The notes beneath the pieces are model-generated. The model had not been told where the DNA came from, ran no database searches, and saw only the letters and a program-made list of their open reading frames with translations. Position numbers and translations under genes: made by a program. This document shows, in pieces, positions 52,955-62,043 of a stretch of DNA of 64,000 nucleotides. The DNA is from Gaetbulibacter saemankumensis DSM 17032 (GTDB lineage Bacteria; Bacteroidota; Bacteroidia; Flavobacteriales; Flavobacteriaceae): NCBI RefSeq assembly GCF_000425645.1, contig NZ_KE384430.1, forward strand, positions 434,001 through 498,000, in the 5' to 3' direction. Every line of letters begins with the position of its first letter. Position 1 is the first letter of the stretch.

Positions 52955-54442
52955 ATGAACATGAAAACATATAAACAGTTAAAATTATACGTAATTCTTT
53001 TTATCACCGTTTCGGCATTGTTTGTCTCTTGTCTTGCTGATGAAGGTAATTACGATTATAAAGATATAAACGAAGTTGAATTTGGCGGTATTGACCCTAA
53101 ATATACTATTTACAGATTTGAAGATTTAAGCATAACACCTGAATTAAACTTTACTATAGATAGTAATGAAACTGAAGGTCGCTACAATTATGAATGGTAT
53201 ATATTAGCAAATGGTAGTTCAAAACTCATCTCAACCGAACGTAACCTATCTGCCCAAGTAACAGCAGTTCCAGGTCTCCATGATATCTTCTATGTTGTAA
53301 AAGATACAGAAACGGAAATTGAATGGCAATATAATTTCGACATAGAAATTATCACAAGTACTTACGAAGGTTGGCTGGTATTAAACGACACCAATGAGGG
53401 GCCGAAATTAGATATGATTTCAGAAATATCTAATACTGAAAACTTAGTGCTTTTTGATATTTTAGCCGGATCCGATTTAAACTTAGAGGGAGACGCTGGG
53501 TTTGTAAATACTTATACTCCTAATTTTAGACAATATGCCGTCTATGTTAGTAGCTCGATAACAGGTACGACCCGAGTAGATGCAGATACCTGGGAATGGA
53601 CTCCTGGACTACATCTACGCACGGAATTCCTTTCAGAACAACCGGATAACATGGAAGCTACTGCCATCCATCAACTCCAAGCTGGATCAGGTCAAGCATT
53701 TTGTATCGTTGATAATAACATCTATTACACCGATCCTACAAGTAGAATACTTTATAATAACCCAGTAAATAAAACCGAAGTGGGTGTAACTTTCGAAGCA
53801 TCGAATTATGTAGCTACCAACGGCAAAGTTATCTACGATAACACGAACAAAAAATTTCAATATTTATCTGGGTCTGCACCTAATTATAATAGCTATGATA
53901 TGCCTGCACCATTACCTTGGGATAAGAAATTTGAATGGGATAATGGCGATGATTTATTATACATGGAAACTAATGATTTTAACGGTAATAATGCAAGTAA
54001 TTTTGCCATAGTAAAAACCCCTGATGCCAAATATTTTGTGTATACATTTAGATCTACAACACAAACCGGCGCTTATGATTTAACTAATGCCCCTGAAATA
54101 GACCAAGCCTCTCTATTTGCTGTAAGCCCTGCTTATGGCTATATTTTCTATGCTGTTGGCGGTAAAGTGTATCAATACAATATATTTGATAATGTAAATG
54201 ATCTTGTTATAGATAAAGGCGCAGAAGAAATAACATTACTGAAATTTAATAATTTCGAAAATGATAGGTTCGTACCTAAATATAAAACCTACCAAAACAT
54301 GCTTATTGTAGGTGCTTATGATGGTAGTGAAGGTGCTTTAGAGTTTTATGACGTACCATCTGCCAATAACGACATTACCTTAAATGCGCGATACGAAGGC
54401 TTTGGTAAAATTAAAAGTGTCGATTATCGTGAACGATTCTAG
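52955..54442 (+). CDS. PKD-like family lipoprotein (locus 2)
   Basis: A 495-residue lipoprotein (signal region KQLKLYVILFITVSALFVSC, lipid-modified Cys near residue 26, then LADEGNYDYKDINEV). The N-terminal third resembles the PKD-like beta-sandwich seen next to DUF4843 proteins. The remainder may form a beta-propeller-like domain (repeated short strands, GWLVLNDTNEGPKLDMIS onward). It is probably a surface-exposed binding protein of the same uptake system. It ends the SusCD transcript at a strong terminator. Confidence 0.8.
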   Translation: MNMKTYKQLKLYVILFITVSALFVSCLADEGNYDYKDINEVEFGGIDPKYTIYRFEDLSITPELNFTIDSNETEGRYNYEWYILANGSSKLISTERNLSAQVTAVPGLHDIFYVVKDTETEIEWQYNFDIEIITSTYEGWLVLNDTNEGPKLDMISEISNTENLVLFDILAGSDLNLEGDAGFVNTYTPNFRQYAVYVSSSITGTTRVDADTWEWTPGLHLRTEFLSEQPDNMEATAIHQLQAGSGQAFCIVDNNIYYTDPTSRILYNNPVNKTEVGVTFEASNYVATNGKVIYDNTNKKFQYLSGSAPNYNSYDMPAPLPWDKKFEWDNGDDLLYMETNDFNGNNASNFAIVKTPDAKYFVYTFRSTTQTGAYDLTNAPEIDQASLFAVSPAYGYIFYAVGGKVYQYNIFDNVNDLVIDKGAEEITLLKFNNFENDRFVPKYKTYQNMLIVGAYDGSEGALEFYDVPSANNDITLNARYEGFGKIKSVDYRERF

Positions 54443-54466
54443 ACTATACTTTTTTTAAATCATGAT

Positions 54467-54498
54467 AGGGGCGACTTCTATAAATCGCCCCTTTTTTA
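54467..54498 (+). terminator. Rho-independent terminator after the PKD-like gene
   Basis: AGGGGCGA (54467-54474) pairs with TCGCCCCT (54485-54492) around a ten-base loop, followed by TTTTT. Confidence 0.9.
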
Positions 54499-54645
54499 TT
54501 CCTTTAACTTTAATTTAAGAAAACCTATTAAAACACTCATTTTCAATGTATTAAAAGCTTAAAATTAACATAGATTTAGCAGAAAAAATTACTCGATTCG
54601 CCTTTCTTTATTTTAGCTTTGTGAATCATTAATTAATTAGTTAAA

Positions 54646-55485
54646 ATGTTTAAACTTACTCGAGTTTTAGCACTCATTTTTTGTCTTATTTTTCAATTGC
54701 AAAACTTTGCACAAACCAATTTTAAGAAGCTTTCTTGGGAGGAGGTTATACAACAAGCTCAAACGGAAAATAAACCTATTTTTATAGACCTTTATTTTCA
54801 AGGTTGTAAGCCTTGCGCTGAAATGGATGCCGATGTATTTCCGAACGAAACCATTGCTCATATTTTGAATAACGACTTCATTGCCTTTAAAGCAGATATT
54901 TTTAAAGAAGACATTGGTAAAAAACTAAGTTTAAAATATGGAGTAAATGGCTTTCCTACTTTCATTTTTTTAAGCCCGGAGGGATATGTTTTAAATATAG
55001 AAAAGGGCTATCAATCTGTAAAAGAACTTGAAGAATTATTATTATCGGCTCAACATCTAAAAACTAAAAAGGCCTATAAAAAATTCAGCAACACATTAAC
55101 TGGCGATTATCCAGCATTCTATTCTAAAGCCTATTTAGAAAACAAGCGTAATTTTGATTATGACCACGTTATCGAATACCTTGAAAATCAAGATTTAACC
55201 AAAGAAATTCCATTTATTGTTATTACCGGACTAAGAGTTGGAGGTATTTATGCCGATTTTGTAATAGATAATGCCGAAATATTAGCTAATGACTACGGCC
55301 AATCTCTAGTAAAAAGCTATCTCATAAGCCAAGTAACTAGAAAAGCAGTAGCATTAGGAAAACAGAACAACGTAGATAAATTTAATGAGCTTTTAGCTAA
55401 GGTAAAACCAGTTTTCACTACAGAAGACTGGATTAAATATAAAGACATTTTTCAAACTAAATATGCCACAAATCAAGTAAAATAA
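54646..55485 (+). CDS. Exported thioredoxin-fold protein
   Basis: A 279-residue protein with a signal peptide (FKLTRVLALIFCLIFQLQNF) and an N-terminal thioredoxin fold of the DUF255/thioredoxin_7 type: active site Cys54-Lys-Pro-Cys57 (GCKPCAEMD), cis-Pro loop NGFPTFIFL. The C-terminal half (residues 145-279) is helical with no recognised domain. It starts about 200 bp after the SusCD terminator and leads an operon of two TlpA paralogs and a protease, with gaps of only 3-6 bp. It probably supplies reducing equivalents in the periplasm. Confidence 0.85.
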   Translation: MFKLTRVLALIFCLIFQLQNFAQTNFKKLSWEEVIQQAQTENKPIFIDLYFQGCKPCAEMDADVFPNETIAHILNNDFIAFKADIFKEDIGKKLSLKYGVNGFPTFIFLSPEGYVLNIEKGYQSVKELEELLLSAQHLKTKKAYKKFSNTLTGDYPAFYSKAYLENKRNFDYDHVIEYLENQDLTKEIPFIVITGLRVGGIYADFVIDNAEILANDYGQSLVKSYLISQVTRKAVALGKQNNVDKFNELLAKVKPVFTTEDWIKYKDIFQTKYATNQVK

Positions 55486-55491
55486 ATCACA

Positions 55492-56874
55492 ATGAAATTG
55501 ACTAAAATTCTATTCGTACTTGTATTCGCTGTGTTGTTTACATCCTGCGATTCTAAAACTTCTAATACCAACGGTTACACAACTATTTATGGCACCTATG
55601 TATTACCTACCAATCGGGATCAAGTTATCTTATCTAAAATAGCAAACGGACAACGTACTAAGATTGCAAGTGTTTCGGTTAACGCCGACAACAAATTTGG
55701 TTTTGCTATTAAACCGGATGAAGAAGGTTTTTATATTTTAGGAGAACGCGGATACGATTACCCGCTTTATATTAAGGGTGATCAAGCTATTGAAATTAAC
55801 TTCAATTTGGCAGATGGTTTTGAAATGGTTAATCCTTATGATGAAGAAAATAAAGTTTTAAGCGCATGGGTAACTTCAAACGATCCTTTAAAGCCATTTA
55901 ACTTCATGTCTATGCCTCCAAAAAACTACGAAGAATTCTTCCCGTTTTATGAAAAATTCATTCCTGAAATGAAGGCTCAACATGATTTGGTAAATACTTC
56001 AAACCCAAAATTTAATGAACTAATGCATAGTTATATTGACTTAAATATCGAATATACAGCATTACACTTTTTACATACGCCAAGAACTAAGCATCCTAAA
56101 AAAGAGGAACTACCTAGTTTCTATGATGATATACTGAATACAGATATTTTTAAATCCGCTAATATTCTAAAAATACCTAATGGTTTTGAAACCTTACACC
56201 TACACCAAAAGGATAAATACGAAGCCTTGAAGAAAAGCGACCCGTATGCATATTATCCTAAACTAATTAATACGGTTTCTAACGATACAGTAAGAGGTAT
56301 TTTTGTGTTAGAATACTTAAAAAGTTTTAAAAATTACGACCAAAACTATATCGGCTTTATTGATAGCTATCGCGACGACATTGAATTATCGGAATACGCT
56401 AAAAACGAAGTTGAAAAATTCGAATTGACCATTAAAAACATGAATCCTGGAACACAAGGTTATCCATGGAGCTATAAAGATGTTAATGGCAAAGAATACG
56501 CTTTCAGCGATTTTAGAGGTAAATACCTTTACATCGATGTTTGGGCAACCTGGTGTGCTCCATGTAAAAAGGAAATTCCGGCTTTAAAACAATTAGAGAA
56601 AGACTTACACGGGAAAGACATCCAGTTTGTAAGCATTTCCATGGATAAACCTAAACACGAACAAAAATGGAAAGACTTCGTTAAAAACGAAAACCTAACA
56701 GGTATTCAATTAATGTCTGAAAATGCTTTTCAAACCAGAATTGGGTACGACTATAAAATAAAAACCATTCCTAGGTTCTTACTTTTCGATCCTGAAGGTA
56801 GAATTATCGATGCGAACGCGAAACGACCATCAGACCCTGAATTAAAAAAACAACTTTTAACATTATTAAAATAA
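55492..56874 (+). CDS. TlpA-like thioredoxin-domain lipoprotein (locus 2, first tandem copy)
   Basis: A 460-residue lipoprotein (KLTKILFVLVFAVLFTSC). An N-terminal DUF4369-like beta domain (TTIYGTYVLPTNRDQVILSK) and a helical middle precede a C-terminal TlpA fold with WCAPC at Cys355/Cys358 and the cis-Pro loop KTIPRFL. It shares its length, active-site position and the segment FFPFYEKFIPEM...QHDLVNTSN with the next gene, so the two arose by recent tandem duplication. It is six bases after the thioredoxin gene. Confidence 0.9.
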   Translation: MKLTKILFVLVFAVLFTSCDSKTSNTNGYTTIYGTYVLPTNRDQVILSKIANGQRTKIASVSVNADNKFGFAIKPDEEGFYILGERGYDYPLYIKGDQAIEINFNLADGFEMVNPYDEENKVLSAWVTSNDPLKPFNFMSMPPKNYEEFFPFYEKFIPEMKAQHDLVNTSNPKFNELMHSYIDLNIEYTALHFLHTPRTKHPKKEELPSFYDDILNTDIFKSANILKIPNGFETLHLHQKDKYEALKKSDPYAYYPKLINTVSNDTVRGIFVLEYLKSFKNYDQNYIGFIDSYRDDIELSEYAKNEVEKFELTIKNMNPGTQGYPWSYKDVNGKEYAFSDFRGKYLYIDVWATWCAPCKKEIPALKQLEKDLHGKDIQFVSISMDKPKHEQKWKDFVKNENLTGIQLMSENAFQTRIGYDYKIKTIPRFLLFDPEGRIIDANAKRPSDPELKKQLLTLLK

Positions 56875-56877
56875 CTT

Positions 56878-58260
56878 ATGAAATTTCAAAAATCAATTTT
56901 AATATTATTTATCGCAGGTTTATTGACGGCTTGTGTTAATAACAATACACCAAAGGCTAAAGAAGGTTTTACAACCATAACGGGAGTCTTAGGTTTTCCT
57001 AATCAAACAGAAGTTAACCTGTCTAAAGTAGAAAATGGCGATATTACTTTGGTGAGTACTTCTTATTTAAATGACAATAATCAATTTGGATTTACATTAA
57101 ACCCAGATAGTGAAGGATTTTATTTAGTAGGAAACAAAGGTTTTGAAATTCCATTATATATAAAAGGCAACCAAACTTTCGACATGAGTTTTACTCCTGA
57201 TGGCTACGATCTTTCAACCATTCCAGATAAAGAAAATGAAGTTTTATTTAACTGGTACAAATCGAACGACACTCTTAAAACCTTTAAATTTGGCGCGTCA
57301 AGAGCAACATACAAAGAATTTTTCCCTTTCTATGAAAAATTCATTCCTGAAATGAAAAAGCAACATGACCTTGTTAATACTTCTAACGAGCGTTTTAATG
57401 AACTCATGCATGCCTATATAGACTTAAATATAGAAAAAGTAGCCGTAAACTTCGTTTTTACCCCAAGAGCTGAACACCCTAAAAAAGGAGACTTCCCTCC
57501 TTTTTTCGATGAATTTATGAAAGGTGACAACTTTAAGTCGACCATTGTTTTAGATATCCCATACGGAATTGCAACACTTAGATTGCATCAAATGTTCAAT
57601 AATCTTTATGTAAAAGATTTTGGAAAAGTGAGACCAACCGAAGCAGAAATGCTGGAAGGCATCCCTAACGATATTTTAAAGGCATATTCAGCATTACAGT
57701 TTTTGCCTAAATTTACAGCTTACAATGAAAGCTATTTAAACTTTATCGAGCCGCTAAGAGCTGCAATAGCTAAAGACGAATACCTTACTAAAAAAATCGA
57801 CGAATTCGAAGTAAGTATAAAAACCACTACTCCAGGTACACAAGGTTACCCTTGGACTTACGAAGACATTAATGGTAAAAAAGTATCTTTTAGCGATTTT
57901 AAAGGAAAATATGTATATATCGATGCTTGGGCAACTTGGTGTGCGCCTTGTAAATCTCAAATACCATATTTGAAAAAGTTAGAACAAGAGTTTCATGGTA
58001 AAGATATTGTGTTTGTGAGCGTATCTCTAGACAAACCAAAAGATAAGGCCAAATGGTCTAAGTTTGTAATAGATGAGCAACTTGGTGGTGTACAGCTTTT
58101 TGCTGATGCCGCTTTTGATTCTAGAATTGCAAAAGATTATAAAATTAACGCGATTCCTAGGTTTTTGCTATTCGACAAAGAAGGTAAAATTATTGATGCC
58201 AAAGCAGCCAGACCTTCTCAGCCTCAATTAAGAGCACAATTACAAAAATTATTAAACTAG
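56878..58260 (+). CDS. TlpA-like thioredoxin-domain lipoprotein (locus 2, second tandem copy)
   Basis: A 460-residue paralog of the preceding gene with the same plan: lipobox LLTAC, beta domain TTITGVLGFPNQTEVNLSKV, helical middle, TlpA fold with WCAPC at Cys355/Cys358 and NAIPRFL. Similarity is highest in the middle (FFPFYEKFIPEMKKQHDLVN) and the TlpA part, and lower in the beta domain and at residues 200-290. It is three bases after the first copy and four before the protease gene. Confidence 0.9.
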   Translation: MKFQKSILILFIAGLLTACVNNNTPKAKEGFTTITGVLGFPNQTEVNLSKVENGDITLVSTSYLNDNNQFGFTLNPDSEGFYLVGNKGFEIPLYIKGNQTFDMSFTPDGYDLSTIPDKENEVLFNWYKSNDTLKTFKFGASRATYKEFFPFYEKFIPEMKKQHDLVNTSNERFNELMHAYIDLNIEKVAVNFVFTPRAEHPKKGDFPPFFDEFMKGDNFKSTIVLDIPYGIATLRLHQMFNNLYVKDFGKVRPTEAEMLEGIPNDILKAYSALQFLPKFTAYNESYLNFIEPLRAAIAKDEYLTKKIDEFEVSIKTTTPGTQGYPWTYEDINGKKVSFSDFKGKYVYIDAWATWCAPCKSQIPYLKKLEQEFHGKDIVFVSVSLDKPKDKAKWSKFVIDEQLGGVQLFADAAFDSRIAKDYKINAIPRFLLFDKEGKIIDAKAARPSQPQLRAQLQKLLN

Positions 58261-58264
58261 TAAA

Positions 58265-59173
58265 ATGAAATATACAGCATCCATTTTAGGTTTAGCTTTA
58301 CTTACCATAGTAAGCTGTAAACAACAAACAAATAGCAACGAAAATACGGTATCAAATAATGCAGAGCCTATAAAAGAGGCTACTGTAATTCATGATTCAA
58401 AATTCGTTGCAGACTATACTAATAGTGTTCAAAAATTATTTAGCAGCAACAATTATGTACCTTTTGATGAGTTACAAATGCAGCTTATGGATCGCGTTGA
58501 AGAAAATTCAGAAGTAACCGTTACTGCACAACCTCGTGAATTTAAAAATGGTAATGAAATGTATTACTATTTAAAAGACCGTACGGTTGCTATGGGCTCT
58601 TCTTACCTTTGTGATAGATGTCCGAACATTCATTTAAATAACGCATCAGGCTTTGTAATACACGAAGATGGTATTATTGTTACCAATTTCCACGTAGTAG
58701 AAACCAGAGAAAATGGACCTAATATTTCAGCTGTTTTCGCCTCAGATGCTGACGGAAACGTATATCCTGTTGTGAAAATTTTATCAGCAAGTCAATCTAA
58801 CGATTTAGCTATTTTAAAAGTTGACACAAAAGGCAAAAAACTAAAGGCATTAGCTTTAGCGGAACAAGAGTTAATGGGAGAAGATGTTTACTTAATGGGA
58901 CACCCTTTTGACAACTACTTTTTCATGACAAAAGGTATGGTTGCCCGTAACTATATCAGCGACCGAACTGGTGAAGTAAAAATGGCTATTACTGCCGAAT
59001 TTGGTCAGGGAGCCAGCGGTGGACCTGTAGTTAATAATTACGGTGAAGTAGTAGGTGTTGTAAGCGCGACTGCCATTCATTACACCAATGGTTCTAAAGT
59101 ACACGGCGACCCTCAATTAATCGTAAAAGAAACGGTTCCGGTTAGCGTTTTACACACATATTTAAAACAGTAA
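58265..59173 (+). CDS. Trypsin-like (HtrA-type) serine protease lipoprotein
   Basis: A 302-residue lipoprotein (KYTASILGLALLTIVSC) with a chymotrypsin-fold protease domain. The triad is visible: His143 (VTNFHVVE), Asp180 (NDLAILKV) and Ser251 (GQGASGGPVV). There is no PDZ domain, unlike DegP/DegS. A Cys116-Asp-Arg-Cys119 pair (SSYLCDRCPN) lies just before the first strand of the fold, suggesting redox control or a metal site. It is the last gene of the thioredoxin/TlpA operon, before a terminator. It could process or degrade proteins whose disulfides are opened by the neighbouring reductases (inference). Confidence 0.88.
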   Translation: MKYTASILGLALLTIVSCKQQTNSNENTVSNNAEPIKEATVIHDSKFVADYTNSVQKLFSSNNYVPFDELQMQLMDRVEENSEVTVTAQPREFKNGNEMYYYLKDRTVAMGSSYLCDRCPNIHLNNASGFVIHEDGIIVTNFHVVETRENGPNISAVFASDADGNVYPVVKILSASQSNDLAILKVDTKGKKLKALALAEQELMGEDVYLMGHPFDNYFFMTKGMVARNYISDRTGEVKMAITAEFGQGASGGPVVNNYGEVVGVVSATAIHYTNGSKVHGDPQLIVKETVPVSVLHTYLKQ

Positions 59174-59193
59174 TAGAACTATTATAGAGATTT

Positions 59194-59226
59194 AAAAAAA
59201 GGCTGCATAATGCAGCCTTTTTTTAT
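59194..59226 (+). terminator. Rho-independent terminator after the protease gene
   Basis: GGCTGCA (59201-59207) and TGCAGCC (59211-59217) pair around a three-base loop, flanked by an A run on the left and a T run on the right (extends the stem to 14 bp). Confidence 0.93.
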
Positions 59227-59271
59227 TCACTTAAATACACCTCATAACAAAATAGTTTCTATTTTAGAATA

Positions 59272-60957
59272 ATGAAAAACAACAGTATTTCTTACTTTAT
59301 AAATGGTTTAGCCTTACTAATAACAATTTGTTTAGGTTCTAACCAATTAATAGGTCAAACACCTGTAGATAGTACGAACTACTACTACAACCAAATTAAA
59401 GACACCAGAAACATAAATAAAGTTGGGAAAGCCTATACTTATTTTGAAAATAAAACTAAAGAAGCACTAAAAAATAATTCCCCAACAAAAGCCGCATATT
59501 ATCAAGAACTCATTGCGTATAGTCAATTTGAAATGGGGCTTTACAATGAAAGTGAATCCACCACCGTTAAGGCTCTACAAATTTTAGACACCGAAGAAAA
59601 TGCCACTAAAACGCTAAACCCAAGAGTTCGATTATACAATCAGTTGGGTATGATTTATAGAAAAGTTCAGGATTATAATAATTCGAACACCTATTATGAA
59701 AAGGCTTTAACATTAAATGAAAAGGAGGAAGATGATATCGCCATTATAACAAACATTGCCAATAATTATGCCGACCAAAATGACTTTAAAAAAGCCGTTG
59801 ATGTTTTACTAAGCTATTATGACAAATCACTTACTATTACAAATCAGCGCATAAAACATGTGTATTTAGACAATTTGGGCTTCTACCAATCGAAATTAAA
59901 TTTGAACGACGGACTAAAAAATATGACTTTGGCGTTGGCTTTTCGAAAAGCATCTAAAGATTTAATTGGTCTTTTCTCCAGTTACAGACATCTATCATTG
60001 TTTTACTTCAATCAAAGCCGTAAAAATCTGGCCTTAAAATATGGAGATTCTTTAGAAATAATTGCCAATAAAATTAATACCCCAGTATACAAAATAGGAG
60101 CATTAAAAACAAGATTACTTCAAAATCAACATGGTAGTTTTAATGACTTTATTGCCTTAAATGATACGCTTGAAAAAGAGAAATTTCAAAGACAAAATAA
60201 ATACGCCGCCATAAAATACAAAGTTTCTGAAACCGAAAAACTCGTTCAGGAAAAGGAACAAAATCTTAAGCTTATTGCTCTGGAAAAAGAGAAAGAAAAA
60301 AACTTAAAACTATTTTATTTAACCTTAGGAATATTAGTAACAGTACTTGCCATTCTTGTTATTTTCATCTTAAAATCGAAACATAAAAAAGATAAAATCC
60401 GGCAAGTCTATCTTGCAGAAACACGCATTTCAAAAAAAGTTCATGATGAAGTTGCCAATGATGTATACCAGGTAATGACCAAACTTCAAAATTCCGATAC
60501 TCACACCGATGATATTCTAGACAATTTAGATGCTATTTATTCCAAAACACGAGATATTTCAAGGGAAAACAATACCATAGATCTAGAGGGTAATTACTCC
60601 AATGCACTAAAAGATTTACTTCTCAGCTATAAAAACCAATCTGTAAATATTATAACACGCGGCTTGAATGATATAGTATGGGAACAGCTGGATAGCATTA
60701 AAAAGATAACCTTATACAGAGTCATACAGGAACTTCTGGTAAATATGAAAAAGCATAGTCAGGCTTCCAACGTTGTGTTTGTATTTAATTCTGATGGCCA
60801 TAAACTAAACATTTCTTATTCTGATAATGGTACCGGTTGCAGCATAAAAAAAGGCTCTGGTTTATTCAATATGGAAAACCGTATGGAAGCCATAAATGGA
60901 ACTATTATTTTTGAATCTAAACCCAATAAAGGATTTAAAGCCAAAATTACAGTATAA
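59272..60957 (+). CDS. TPR-containing sensor histidine kinase
   Basis: A 561-residue two-component kinase: signal peptide (ISYFINGLALLITICLGSNQ), periplasmic tetratricopeptide repeats (about residues 40-290), one membrane helix at 344-367 (LKLFYLTLGILVTVLAILVI), a phosphoacceptor region with His391 in KKVHDEVANDVYQV, and a HATPase domain (ELLVNMKKHSQASN, SDNGTGCSIKKGSGLFNMEN). It belongs to the NarX/DesK-like HisKA_3 type. Its start follows the protease terminator by about 45 bp, and its stop overlaps the response-regulator start by one base. Confidence 0.92.
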   Translation: MKNNSISYFINGLALLITICLGSNQLIGQTPVDSTNYYYNQIKDTRNINKVGKAYTYFENKTKEALKNNSPTKAAYYQELIAYSQFEMGLYNESESTTVKALQILDTEENATKTLNPRVRLYNQLGMIYRKVQDYNNSNTYYEKALTLNEKEEDDIAIITNIANNYADQNDFKKAVDVLLSYYDKSLTITNQRIKHVYLDNLGFYQSKLNLNDGLKNMTLALAFRKASKDLIGLFSSYRHLSLFYFNQSRKNLALKYGDSLEIIANKINTPVYKIGALKTRLLQNQHGSFNDFIALNDTLEKEKFQRQNKYAAIKYKVSETEKLVQEKEQNLKLIALEKEKEKNLKLFYLTLGILVTVLAILVIFILKSKHKKDKIRQVYLAETRISKKVHDEVANDVYQVMTKLQNSDTHTDDILDNLDAIYSKTRDISRENNTIDLEGNYSNALKDLLLSYKNQSVNIITRGLNDIVWEQLDSIKKITLYRVIQELLVNMKKHSQASNVVFVFNSDGHKLNISYSDNGTGCSIKKGSGLFNMENRMEAINGTIIFESKPNKGFKAKITV

Positions 60958-61625
60958 TGATTTTTAAAAAGGTATTAATTGTTGATGATCATGATGTGGT
61001 AAACGATGGCGTGCTGAGCGTTCTAAAAACACATGAAATTAATAACGTAACAACATCGCAATACTGCGACGATGCACTCTTAAAAATAAAACGTGCTGAA
61101 TTAGATGCGGAACCGTTTGATCTGTTAATTTCAGATTTATCTTTTAAAGAAGATTTTCAGGATAGCCAATTAAAATCAGGTGAAGATTTGGTAGCTGCTG
61201 TACGAGAAACAAATACAGACCTTGCAGTTATTATGTATTCTATGGAAGACCGTTTGCAAAAAGTGCGTACATTAATAAACACCTATCAAGTTAACGGCTA
61301 TGTATGCAAAGGACGAAAAGGGGCTGGCGAACTGTCTGAAGCTATTCAGCTTATTGCAAATAACAAAACTTACCTTTCTCCCCAGGTAAAAAATGCCCTG
61401 AATCAGAAAAACGATTTAGAAATTGATGATTATGATATTGAACTCATAAAACAATTATCCTTAGGACTTTCTCAGGGAGAAATAAGTACGCTACTTAAAA
61501 AAAATAAAGTAATTCCCAGCAGCTTAAGTTCTATTGAAAAACGCATTAATAAACTTAAAGACATTTTTAAAGCGAAAAATACCATCCATCTGGTAGCCAT
61601 TATAAAAGACTTGGGGCTGATATAA
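60957..61625 (+). CDS. Response regulator with LuxR-like output, partner of the TPR kinase
   Basis: A 222-residue regulator. Receiver domain (1-130): acidic pocket LIVDDHDVVND, phospho-acceptor Asp60 (LLISDLSFKED), switch Ser in VIMYSMED and Lys118 in CKGRKG. The C-terminal part has a short helix-turn-helix (LSLGLSQGEISTLLKK, SSIEKRINKLKDIFKAKN) that departs from standard LuxR/GerE sequence, with a longer linker between its helices. Translational coupling to the kinase makes the pair certain. Target genes are unknown. Confidence 0.9.
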   Translation: MIFKKVLIVDDHDVVNDGVLSVLKTHEINNVTTSQYCDDALLKIKRAELDAEPFDLLISDLSFKEDFQDSQLKSGEDLVAAVRETNTDLAVIMYSMEDRLQKVRTLINTYQVNGYVCKGRKGAGELSEAIQLIANNKTYLSPQVKNALNQKNDLEIDDYDIELIKQLSLGLSQGEISTLLKKNKVIPSSLSSIEKRINKLKDIFKAKNTIHLVAIIKDLGLI

Positions 61626-62043
61626 ATAACACCTGTTACGGAAAGCCGTAATATAAATCCCTTTTTCAGTCGTATTTTTGAACAGCTATTAATAATTCCT
61701 GTTAGGGGGAACTGCAATTAGCACGCTTGTCTGGCGTGCTTTTTGTTTTTTATAATTCTTATTAAACGGTAAAACACCACTGAAAAAAAAATTATTTATA
61801 AAAATTAATCGTAATATAAATGATAAACCATAACTAATAATCAAAAAGATATGGCATTGCATGTATAAGAGGTAAAATTCAAATAATCAAAATATTAATA
61901 AGACAATCCTTATCAAACTTAAAAAACTTAAATTTTCAATTATCTCCTTTGCTAGTAACATCTCAATTTAACAAATAGTATAAACATAAGTAATCTCAAT
62001 AATAATATGTAACTTAATGAAATAATTAAATACCTGTTATTTA
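61626..62043. other. 418-bp gene-free stretch after the response regulator
   Basis: It contains a small hairpin TTACGGAAAGCCGTAA (61635-61650), a terminator at 61720-61750 and the word CGTAATATAAAT at about 61646 and again near 61810. The remainder to 62043 is AT-rich with no coding frame and presumably holds the promoter of the next gene. Confidence 0.6.
61720..61750 (+). terminator. Terminator after the two-component operon
   Basis: AGCACGC (61720-61726) pairs with GCGTGCT (61734-61740) around a seven-base loop, followed by TTTTGTTTTTT. Confidence 0.9.
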
